Source: CAIQPV01 sp963719855 (GTDB lineage: Bacteria > Pseudomonadota > Gammaproteobacteria > Burkholderiales > Gallionellaceae). From it: DNA of 64,000 nucleotides. This document shows, in pieces, positions 17,383 to 25,515 of this stretch (position 1 is the stretch's first letter; each line of letters starts with the position of its first letter). Made by a program: the position numbers and the translations under genes. The stretch is taken from NCBI GenBank assembly GCA_963719855.1, contig CAVRDK010000002.1:124001-188000 (forward strand), read 5' to 3'. Below the pieces are notes generated by a model. That model was not told the DNA's origin and searched no databases. It worked only from the letters and a program-made list of their open reading frames with translations.

Positions 17383-18738
17383 ATGTTCGAAAAAATTCTC
17401 ATCGCCAACCGTGGCGAAATCGCCTTGCGCATCCAGCGCGCCTGCCGCGAGATGGGCATCAAGACTGTCGCCGTCCATTCCGAGGCCGATGCGGATGCCA
17501 AGTACGTCAAACTGGCAGATGAGTCGGTATGCATCGGCCCCGCTCCTTCTAATCAAAGCTACCTGAATATTCCAGCCATCATCAGCGCGGCGGAAGTCAC
17601 CGATGCGCAGGCGATTCACCCCGGCTACGGCTTCCTGTCGGAAAACGCCGACTTCGCCGAGCGCGTGGAAAAAAGTGGCTTCGTGTTCATTGGGCCGCGC
17701 CCAGAGACCATTCGCATGATGGGCGACAAGGTCACCGCCAAACTCACCATGAAAAAAGCTGGTGTGCCCTGCGTGCCCGGTGTGGATGGGGCTCTGCCGG
17801 ACAACCCGGCAGAGATCGTGAAGATCGCGCGCAGCATCGGCTATCCGGTCATCATCAAGGCTTCCGGCGGCGGCGGCGGGCGCGGCATGCGCGTGGTGCA
17901 TACCGAAGCTGCTCTGATTGGCGCCGTGACCATGACGCGCAGCGAAGCGCAGGCAGCCTTCAACAATCCCGTGGTGTACATGGAAAAGTTCCTGGAAAAC
18001 CCGCGCCACATCGAGTTTCAGGTGCTGGCCGATTCATATGGCAACGCCGTGTATCTGGGCGAACGCGACTGCTCAATGCAGCGCCGCCACCAGAAAATCA
18101 TCGAGGAAGCGCCCGCCCCGCTGCTCAATACGCGCCTGCGCAACAGGATCGGCGAACGTTGCGCCGAAGCCTGCCGCAAGATCGGCTATCGCGGTGCAGG
18201 TACCTTTGAGTTCCTGTTCGAAAACGATGAGTTTTACTTCATCGAGATGAACACCCGCGTGCAAGTGGAACACCCGGTCACCGAAATGATTACCGGCGTC
18301 GACATCGTGCAGCAGCAGATCCACATCGCCGCAGGGGAAAAACTCAGCTTCCGCCAGAAGGATATCGCGTTCAAAGGCCATGCCGTCGAATGCCGCATCA
18401 ACGCCGAACACCCCTACAAATTTACGCCTTCGCCCGGACGCATCACCACTTGGCATACGCCCGGCGGCCCCGGCATCCGCGTGGATTCGCATGTATTTGC
18501 CAACTACTTCGTACCGCCGCATTACGATTCCATGATCGGCAAGATCATCGCCTACGGCGACACCCGCGAACAGGCCATTGCGCGCATGCGCACCGCCCTG
18601 TCGGAAATGGCTGTGGAAGGCATAGACACAAACATTCCGCTGCATCAGGAGCTGCTGTTGGACTCTGCCTTCCTGCGCGGCGGCACCAGCATTCACTATC
18701 TGGAACACAAGCTGGCCGAACGCGCCAAAGGGCAATAA
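17383..18738 (+). CDS. accC: Biotin carboxylase subunit of acetyl-CoA carboxylase
   Basis: AccC carboxylates the biotin on AccB using ATP and bicarbonate. From the ATG at 17383 it has 451 residues, the normal length, starting MFEKILIANRGEIA. The ATP-grasp glycine loop KASGGGGGRGMR and the EMNTRVQVEHPVTE motif are intact. The frame is open back to 17257, which would add 42 Lys/Pro-rich residues; no ribosome site supports that start and homologues lack it. The SD before 17383 is also weak (GGAG, about 13 bases away). A palindromic element follows immediately. Confidence 0.95.
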   Translation: MFEKILIANRGEIALRIQRACREMGIKTVAVHSEADADAKYVKLADESVCIGPAPSNQSYLNIPAIISAAEVTDAQAIHPGYGFLSENADFAERVEKSGFVFIGPRPETIRMMGDKVTAKLTMKKAGVPCVPGVDGALPDNPAEIVKIARSIGYPVIIKASGGGGGRGMRVVHTEAALIGAVTMTRSEAQAAFNNPVVYMEKFLENPRHIEFQVLADSYGNAVYLGERDCSMQRRHQKIIEEAPAPLLNTRLRNRIGERCAEACRKIGYRGAGTFEFLFENDEFYFIEMNTRVQVEHPVTEMITGVDIVQQQIHIAAGEKLSFRQKDIAFKGHAVECRINAEHPYKFTPSPGRITTWHTPGGPGIRVDSHVFANYFVPPHYDSMIGKIIAYGDTREQAIARMRTALSEMAVEGIDTNIPLHQELLLDSAFLRGGTSIHYLEHKLAERAKGQ

Positions 18739-18743
18739 TCAAT

Positions 18744-18884
18744 GGGCGCCTCTAAAAATTCAGAGTTCGCCCAAAAGCAAGGCGCGGGAAAAATTTCGCC
18801 GCGCTGCATATGCATTATATGTAAGCAAGAAATTTTTCCCGCAACGCAGCAGTTGGGATGAAATCTGAGTTTTTAGAGGTGCCC
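18744..18884. repeat. 141-bp long palindrome between accC and prmA
   Basis: The region folds almost end to end. Outer arms 18744-18772 and 18855-18884 are imperfect inverted repeats sharing the CTCTAAAAA / TTTTTAGAG core. Inner arms GCGGGAAAAATTTC (18784-18797) and GAAATTTTTCCCGC (18829-18842) are perfect. It has no coding capacity. The right arm ends two bases before the prmA ATG, and its GAGGTG is the only plausible prmA ribosome site, so the element supplies or masks translation initiation. It could be a REP/MITE-like insertion; no second full copy was seen here. Confidence 0.7.
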
Positions 18885-18886
18885 AT

Positions 18887-19777
18887 ATGTCTTGGCTCAC
18901 GCTGACGGTTACTGCATCCGAACAGCAGGCCGAACTCCTGAGCGATGCGCTGATGGAACTCGGCGCGCTGTCGGTGGACGTGCATGATGCGGATGCAGAT
19001 ACCCCGCAAGAACAGGCTATCTTCGGCGAACCGGGCGAGCCTGCCCCGCACCTGTGGTCACATAATTGCGTCACTGCCCTGTTTCCTAAAAACGCACAGA
19101 TCGACTCCATCATGCAAGATGCGGCCCGCGCAATCGGACTTGCGCAACCGCCCGCCTACCGCACCGCGACTCTGGAAGACAACGACTGGGTACGGCTGAC
19201 CCAATCGCAGTTCAACCCTATACCCATCTCGCAGCGTTTGTGGATCGTACCCACCTGGCACACCCCGTCCGATCCCGCCGCCATCAACATCGTGCTCGAC
19301 CCCGGTCTCGCCTTCGGCACCGGCAGCCACCCCACCACGCGCCTGTGCCTGCGCTGGCTGGATGCGAATATCAAAGGCGGTGAATCGGTGCTGGATTACG
19401 GCTGCGGTTCCGGCATCCTCGCCATCGCCGCGCTCAAGCTGGGCGCTTCCAGCGCCATCGGCGTGGACGTAGATGCGCAGGCAGTGCAGGCGAGCCGCGA
19501 CAATGCCGTCGCCAATCAAGCAGGCGCAAAATTTTACCTGCCGGATAATGCGCCGAAACTGCAATCCGACATCGTTGTTGCCAACATTCTCACCAACCCG
19601 CTCAAGGTACTCGCTCCGCTGCTCGCCGGTGTCACGCGGCAAGGCGGACGCATCGTTCTGTCCGGCATTCTCAGCGAACAGGCTGAAGACGTGATGAAAA
19701 TCTACGCGCAATGGTTTAACCTAGAGTCCCCGATCATGGATGAAGGCTGGGCGTGTGTATCCGGCGTGAAGCGATGA
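18887..19777 (+). CDS. prmA: Ribosomal protein L11 methyltransferase
   Basis: PrmA trimethylates ribosomal protein L11 using S-adenosylmethionine. The 296-residue protein has the N-terminal substrate-recognition domain (MSWLTLTV onward) and a Rossmann methyltransferase domain with motif I VLDYGCGSGILAIAA and the catalytic-region motif VVANILTNPL. Its ribosome site (GAGGTG) lies in the right arm of the palindrome at 18744-18884, so initiation may depend on whether that arm is folded. It follows accBC, a common betaproteobacterial order. Confidence 0.95.
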   Translation: MSWLTLTVTASEQQAELLSDALMELGALSVDVHDADADTPQEQAIFGEPGEPAPHLWSHNCVTALFPKNAQIDSIMQDAARAIGLAQPPAYRTATLEDNDWVRLTQSQFNPIPISQRLWIVPTWHTPSDPAAINIVLDPGLAFGTGSHPTTRLCLRWLDANIKGGESVLDYGCGSGILAIAALKLGASSAIGVDVDAQAVQASRDNAVANQAGAKFYLPDNAPKLQSDIVVANILTNPLKVLAPLLAGVTRQGGRIVLSGILSEQAEDVMKIYAQWFNLESPIMDEGWACVSGVKR

Positions 19778-19784
19778 GGTATCC

Positions 19785-20637
19785 GTGAGTACGACTACAC
19801 TATGCCCGACATGCAACACCCGCTTCAAGGTAAGCCAGGAACAGCTTGATGCACATCAGGGCTTGGTGCGTTGCGGACGCTGCCAGACAGTGTTCAACGC
19901 CACGGAATATTTGCAGGACGACCAGCCCAGCCCGCAACTCGACCTGCCCATTGCGCCGGAAGCAACCTGCGAAACACCCGTCGAAACCGCCGCCGAACCT
20001 GTCCCCGCAACGCATGGAGAACTCGACTTCAGCTTGACCACACCGGCCCATCTAGAATCGCAGGATAAAATTGAATCCGTAAAACTTATCACGCGTGCTC
20101 AAAAAATTACTTTTGCGGATAGCTCAGAATGCCTCTTCTTTCAGGTCCGCCAAGAAGAACAGCGCCTGGCCGTGGTTTGTCGGCAGCCTGCTGATGTTAA
20201 TTATATTGCTGGCACAAGCCACGTATTTCTTCCGCATCGAACTTGCCGCCAACCAACCCGGCCTCAAGCCCACCCTCATCTTCTATTGCCGCCTGCTCCA
20301 GTGCACCGTGCCGTTGCCGCAGAAAGCCGACTCGATGAGCATCGAATCTTCCGACCTGGAATCCGATCCGGCACAGTCCAGCGTCATCGTTCTCAACACC
20401 TTGCTACGAAACCACGCACCCTACACGCAAGCCTATCCCAATCTCGAACTCACCCTCACCGACGCACAAGACAAACCGCTGGCGCGCCGCACCTTCCGCC
20501 CGGCGGAGTACCTCAAACCGGGCGAAGACGAAAAGAAAGGCATGACGGCCAACCGCGAACTCAGTGTCAAGCTCAACCTCGATACCACCGACGTCAAGCC
20601 GTCCGGGTATCGACTGCTCCTGTTTTATCCTCAATAA
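19785..20637 (+). pseudogene. Zinc-ribbon / DUF3426 membrane protein gene, frameshifted
   Basis: The 5' part (GTG start at 19785) encodes an MJ0042-type zinc ribbon (CPTCNTRF, CGRCQTVF) and a Glu/Pro-rich linker. The 3' part, in the +1 frame from about 20095, encodes one transmembrane helix (FVGSLLMLIILLAQATYFF) and a DUF3426 domain ending at 20637. The two parts make one normal protein of about 283 residues if a single A is removed from the A6 run at 20101-20106. As written, the first frame runs on into meaningless sequence to 20807. This is either a true frameshift or a homopolymer error in the assembly; the rest of the gene is undamaged. Function of the family is unknown. Confidence 0.8.
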
Positions 20638-20638
20638 G

Positions 20639-20737
20639 GGAGCAGGGAATTACAAACATACCGATATATTCCGCATCATCGTGGGAGCGGCCTATAGTTT
20701 TTCGGACAACAACACCTACGGTTTGCCCGGCTTTTGA
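20639..20737 (+). pseudogene. Possible 3' remnant of an outer-membrane protein gene
   Basis: Directly after the DUF3426 stop, one frame reads about 30 residues with alternating hydrophobic and polar positions, including RIIVGAAYSFSDNN, and ends in Phe then TGA. This resembles the last strand of an outer-membrane beta barrel. There is no start codon or upstream part, so if real it is a decayed tail. The rest of the gap to 20901 shows no gene; a TATAGA-like box lies near 20836. Low confidence. Confidence 0.2.
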
Positions 20738-20901
20738 TAACAAGGAAACGCAGATTAAATCACCCGTTCGCCCTGAGATTCGGAGGGTTGGCAGTACAAA
20801 TTTGTAGCGACTTTTGCAAGAGGCTCAGATAGTATATAGATGTAAGGGATGTAAGGATTTCGGATTTTCTTTCGTGTTTCAGACAAGCAGGATTTAGGGT
20901 C

Positions 20902-23900
20902 ATGTCGCAGTTCATGCCATCCTCGTATCCATCAGCCCAGTTGAAACCACAGGTTTCACCACTATCTCCCGCTTCCTTCCTCACCCGGTTGACAGGTAGC
21001 GTTGTTCTGCTCAATCTGTTCGTTATCACCCTGGTGGCGCTATCGATCCACCAGAGCCACCGCCATTATCAGGAACGGGCAGAGATCACCACCCAGAATC
21101 TGACGCAGACGCTGGAAAGCGAAATTGCCGACACGATTAAAACTGACGATGTTGCTTTGTTTGCCGTGATGGAGGAATACAAAAAGCAACGAGTCGGCGG
21201 CGTCAATGAGAAGGTGTTGAATACCTATATCGAGCGAGTACGTTCGCGTCTGCCGGAAATCGACGCTTTGCGGATTACTGACTCGCAAGGTGTGCTCATT
21301 TACGGCAACGATGTCATGCCCGGCACGAAGACCAGCCTTGCCGACCGCCCCCATTTCGTTCGCCTGCGCGATGACCCCAAAGCGGGATTGGTAATTTCCA
21401 AACCTCAGGTGAGCCGCGTCAATCAGAAATGGGTGATCGTTCTTGCCAGGCGTATCAACCAGCCTGACGGTTCCTTCGGCGGAATGGCGTTTGCGGCGAT
21501 TACGCTGGAGCATCTTTCTAAAACATTCTCTGTTCTCAACGTAGGCTCTCACGGAGCAGTCACGCTCCGCGACAGCGAGCTGGGCATTGTTATTCGTCAT
21601 CCTGAAACGGAGAGAATCGGTAGCGTGATTGGTCAGAGAAACGCGCCACCATCGTTGCAGGAAATGGTTCGGGCCGGGCTACAATCAGGGACTTATCAGG
21701 CACAATCAACCACAGATTACATTGAAAGAATGTTCTCCTATCGTCGAGTCGATGGCTATCCCTTCTTTGTCACCGTCGGACTGGCTACTGAAGATTATCT
21801 CACCGCGTGGCGCAATGAGGCCGCCAAGCAGGCAGCGCTGGTAGCGCTTTTCGCCCTGATTACGTTCTTGGCTGCATGGCTGATTTACCGCATCTGGAAA
21901 CGCCAAGTCAATTTGGTTGAGGCTCTGACTCGCCAGGAAGCCAAATTCCGCACCGTGGCCGACTTTACTTTTCATTGGGAATACTGGAAAGGATCAAAAG
22001 GTGAAATACTTTACATGACCCCTTCATGCGAACGAGTCACCGGCTATATTCGTGAGCAATTCGTCGCCGATCCCGGCCTGCTCTTGCGCATTATTCATCC
22101 TGATGATCGTCATGTAATGGATCAGCACCTGCACGATATTGTCAGCCAAGCCTATCAAGACGGTATGCCGGTGGATTTTCGCATCGTGCGGCGCAACGGA
22201 GATATTCGCTGGATAAGCCACCACTGCCGGATCATCTCCGGTCGAAATGGCGAATCCATGGGACGCCGAGTCAGCAACCGCGATGTCACCGAGCGCAAGT
22301 TGGCAGAGATCATTGTCGAACGAGAGCGCACCCGCCTGCAGACTATCCTGAAAACGGCGATCGACGGCATCCATATCACGGATTACGACGGCGTACTGGT
22401 TGAGGCTAATGAAGCATTTCTGAACATGCTCGGCCTCGATCACTCAGCTATCGGCAAACTGCGGATCACGGACTGGGATGTGCAGTCCTCGTGGACGGAC
22501 ATCAAGGCGCGCATCGACGAGATGATTGCACATGGTAGCAAGGTTGTATTTGAATCCCGCTTTCGCCGCAGCGATGGCGTGGTTCTGGATGCCGAAACTA
22601 ACGCATCCGGAATCGAAATCGAGGGCAAGGGCTATATCTACGCTGCCTCGCGCGACATCACCGAACGCAAGCGGGTGGAAGATGCGCTAAGGGAAAAGGA
22701 GGAGCGTCTCGCATTAGCCACTATCCATAATGGCGTGGGTATCTGGGATTGGAATCTGCAAACTCAGGAAATGATCTGGGACGATTCGATGTATGCGCTC
22801 TACCACATCCGCCGCGAAGACTTCTTAGGTACCGAGGAGGCATGGCGTGCGACTTTGCATCCAGATGACCTCGCGCGCGGTGACAAGGAAGTGGAGGATG
22901 CGATTTCGGGCAAGAAACCTTTCGAAACAGAGTTTCGCGTGCTCTGGCCAAATGGTGAAATTCGCTACATCAAGGCCGTGGCGAAGGTGTTTCGCGACAA
23001 TCAGGGAATGCCATTGCGGATGCTTGGCATCAATATGGACATCACAGAGTCCAGGCTGGTGAAAAAGGCACTGTTCGAAAGCCAAGAGCGTTTCAATCTG
23101 TTTATGGACACCCTGCCAGCAGCGGCATTCATCAAGAATGCCGAGGGTGTCTATATCTACGTCAATCGCTACGTGGCAAACATTTTTGGAGAACGAGATT
23201 GGCTTGGAAAATCTGATCGGGACATTTTTCCGTCCGAACTGGCAGAAAAGATTTATACAGACGATCTGCGTGCGCTGGAAGCAGGGCTTGTGGTCACGGA
23301 GGATATAGTACCGAGTGCGGATGGACAACCACGGTTATTAGAGGTGCGCAAGTTCCGCATACCCCGGCATGGACAGCCACCTATTCTCGGTGGCATTGCT
23401 CTGGACTTTACCGAGCAGCGACGCAATGCCGAGCAGTACCGCTCCGTCATCCAGGCTTCGCTCGACGGCTACTGGGTCACCGATGCCTCTGGCCGCATCC
23501 TCGAAGCCAACGAGTCTATCTGCCGGATGCACGGGTATTCCCGTGAGGAACTTCTGCGCTTGAGCATCTCCGACATCGAGGCGGACGAGACCCCCGAGGA
23601 GACCGCTGCCCACATCCGTGAAATGATAGAAAAAGGTCATGTGCAATTTGAGGCACGGCACAAGCGCAAGGATGGCTCTATCGCCAACGTAGAGGTCAGT
23701 ATCCTGCACGTTGCCACTCTGGGCGAGCGCTTCTTTGCATTCATCAGGGATATTACAGAGCGCAAGAAGGTGGAGGCGGAGCTTCGCATCGCCGCCACCG
23801 CTTTCGAGTCCCAGGAAGGCATGGTGATTACTGACGCTGACAACGTGATTCTCCGGGTCAATCGCGCCTATACAGAGATCACCGGCTATATGGCAGAAGA

Positions 23901-25452
23901 AGCGGTAGGCCGGAATGCCAGCCTGCTCAAATCGGGGCGCCATGACTCGACCTTTTACGCCGGGATGTGGGAAGTCATTTTCCACCAAGGCGTTTGGCAA
24001 GGCGAAATTTGGAACCGGCGCAAGAACGGTGAGGTGTACCCAGAATGGCTCACTATCACAGCGGTGAAAGGAGTCACCGGTGAGGTCACCCACTACGTCG
24101 GCACGCTGACCGACATCACCCTGCGCAAGGCGGCAGAAAATGAGATCAAGCATCTGGCCTTCTACGATCCTCTGACCCGTTTGCCCAATCGACGACTACT
24201 TCTGGATCGGCTGCAACAAGCGCTGGCCTCCAGCACCCGCAACCGGAGCGAAGGGGCGCTGCTGTTCATCGATCTGGACAACTTCAAGACGCTGAATGAC
24301 ACGCTCGGCCACGACATCGGCGACTTACTGCTGCAACAAGTGGCACAGCGTCTTGCTACCTGCATTCGCGAAGGCGACACTGTGGCGCGCCTGGGGGGCG
24401 ACGAATTTGTGGTCATGCTGGAAGACCTGAGCGAGAACCCACAGGAATCTGCCACCCAGACCGAAACCGTGTGCGAGAAAATTCTCGCCATCCTCAACCA
24501 GCCCTACATGCTCGCAGGTCACCAACACCACAGCACCCCGAGTATCGGCGCCACCCTGTTCAACGACCACCAGAATTCTGTCGATGAATTACTGAAACGG
24601 GCGGATCTTGCCATGTACCAGGCCAAGGCGGCAGGACGTAACACCGTGCGTTTCTACGATCCTGAAATGCAGGCTGCCGTCACGGCACACGCTACGCTGG
24701 AAGCCGACATGCGCCAAGGCTTGCAGCAAAATGAGTTTCTTCTCTACTACCAGCCACAAGTGGATGAAAAGGGCTGGATGACGGGCGCCGAGGCGTTGGT
24801 GCGCTGGCAGCATCCCCGGCGCGGTCTGATGCCCCCAACTGATTTTATCCCCATCGCCGAGGAAACAGGTTTGATCATGCCCTTGGGTCACTGGGTGCTG
24901 GAAACAGCCTGTGCTCAACTGGTGGCTTGGGCGGCACAACCTGATATGGCTCATCTCACCATGGCAGTCAATGTCAGTGCCCGCCAGTTTCACCGCACGG
25001 ACTTTGTAGATCATGTGCTGGAGGTACTCGATCAAACCGGCGCCGATCCGCAGAAACTCAAACTGGAATTGACCGAAAGCCTGCTACTGGAGGATGTGGA
25101 AGACATCATCGCCAAGATGACCGATCTCAAAACCAAAGGTGTGGGCTTCTCGCTGGACGACTTTGGCACGGGCTATTCCTCGCTCTCTTACCTCAAGCGA
25201 CTACCCCTGGATCAGTTGAAAATTGACCAGTCTTTCGTGCGAGACATACTTACCGATTCAAACGATGCCGCCATCGCCCGCACCATCATTGCCTTGGCGC
25301 AAAGCATGGGGCTGGAAGTTATCGCCGAGGGAGTAGAGACCGTAGAACAGCGGGACTTTCTCGCTAGCCAGAGCTGCCACGCCTTTCAGGGTTATCTGTT
25401 CGGTCGGCCGTTGCCGGTGAAAGAATTCAGGTTGTTCCAGAATTTGGACTAA
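20902..25452 (+). CDS. Membrane Cache-PAS(6)-GGDEF-EAL cyclic-di-GMP protein
   Basis: A 1516-residue sensor that may make and/or degrade cyclic di-GMP. In order: a transmembrane helix at about 32-50; a double-Cache periplasmic domain at about 60-300; a second helix at about 308-328; six PAS segments starting near 350, 475, 600, 728, 845 and 965; a GGDEF domain at about 1085-1250 with intact GGDEF (near 1163); and an EAL domain at about 1273-1510 with EALVRW, DDFGTGYSS and the LKIDQSF segment intact. Both catalytic domains look active by motif; which one dominates cannot be read from the sequence. It is monocistronic and convergent with the hybrid kinase gene. Confidence 0.93.
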   Translation: MSQFMPSSYPSAQLKPQVSPLSPASFLTRLTGSVVLLNLFVITLVALSIHQSHRHYQERAEITTQNLTQTLESEIADTIKTDDVALFAVMEEYKKQRVGGVNEKVLNTYIERVRSRLPEIDALRITDSQGVLIYGNDVMPGTKTSLADRPHFVRLRDDPKAGLVISKPQVSRVNQKWVIVLARRINQPDGSFGGMAFAAITLEHLSKTFSVLNVGSHGAVTLRDSELGIVIRHPETERIGSVIGQRNAPPSLQEMVRAGLQSGTYQAQSTTDYIERMFSYRRVDGYPFFVTVGLATEDYLTAWRNEAAKQAALVALFALITFLAAWLIYRIWKRQVNLVEALTRQEAKFRTVADFTFHWEYWKGSKGEILYMTPSCERVTGYIREQFVADPGLLLRIIHPDDRHVMDQHLHDIVSQAYQDGMPVDFRIVRRNGDIRWISHHCRIISGRNGESMGRRVSNRDVTERKLAEIIVERERTRLQTILKTAIDGIHITDYDGVLVEANEAFLNMLGLDHSAIGKLRITDWDVQSSWTDIKARIDEMIAHGSKVVFESRFRRSDGVVLDAETNASGIEIEGKGYIYAASRDITERKRVEDALREKEERLALATIHNGVGIWDWNLQTQEMIWDDSMYALYHIRREDFLGTEEAWRATLHPDDLARGDKEVEDAISGKKPFETEFRVLWPNGEIRYIKAVAKVFRDNQGMPLRMLGINMDITESRLVKKALFESQERFNLFMDTLPAAAFIKNAEGVYIYVNRYVANIFGERDWLGKSDRDIFPSELAEKIYTDDLRALEAGLVVTEDIVPSADGQPRLLEVRKFRIPRHGQPPILGGIALDFTEQRRNAEQYRSVIQASLDGYWVTDASGRILEANESICRMHGYSREELLRLSISDIEADETPEETAAHIREMIEKGHVQFEARHKRKDGSIANVEVSILHVATLGERFFAFIRDITERKKVEAELRIAATAFESQEGMVITDADNVILRVNRAYTEITGYMAEEAVGRNASLLKSGRHDSTFYAGMWEVIFHQGVWQGEIWNRRKNGEVYPEWLTITAVKGVTGEVTHYVGTLTDITLRKAAENEIKHLAFYDPLTRLPNRRLLLDRLQQALASSTRNRSEGALLFIDLDNFKTLNDTLGHDIGDLLLQQVAQRLATCIREGDTVARLGGDEFVVMLEDLSENPQESATQTETVCEKILAILNQPYMLAGHQHHSTPSIGATLFNDHQNSVDELLKRADLAMYQAKAAGRNTVRFYDPEMQAAVTAHATLEADMRQGLQQNEFLLYYQPQVDEKGWMTGAEALVRWQHPRRGLMPPTDFIPIAEETGLIMPLGHWVLETACAQLVAWAAQPDMAHLTMAVNVSARQFHRTDFVDHVLEVLDQTGADPQKLKLELTESLLLEDVEDIIAKMTDLKTKGVGFSLDDFGTGYSSLSYLKRLPLDQLKIDQSFVRDILTDSNDAAIARTIIALAQSMGLEVIAEGVETVEQRDFLASQSCHAFQGYLFGRPLPVKEFRLFQNLD

Positions 25453-25515
25453 AGAGTTTGGTTCCTTCAACGTGTTTTCAATGTGCGGATACCTGCATTC
25501 AAACAAACAGTTTGG

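Noticed and set aside
20110..20807. Extended first frame of the zinc-ribbon gene past the A6 run
   Set aside because: The translation becomes His/Arg/Pro-rich and unlike any domain, while the +1 frame encodes a proper membrane helix and DUF3426.
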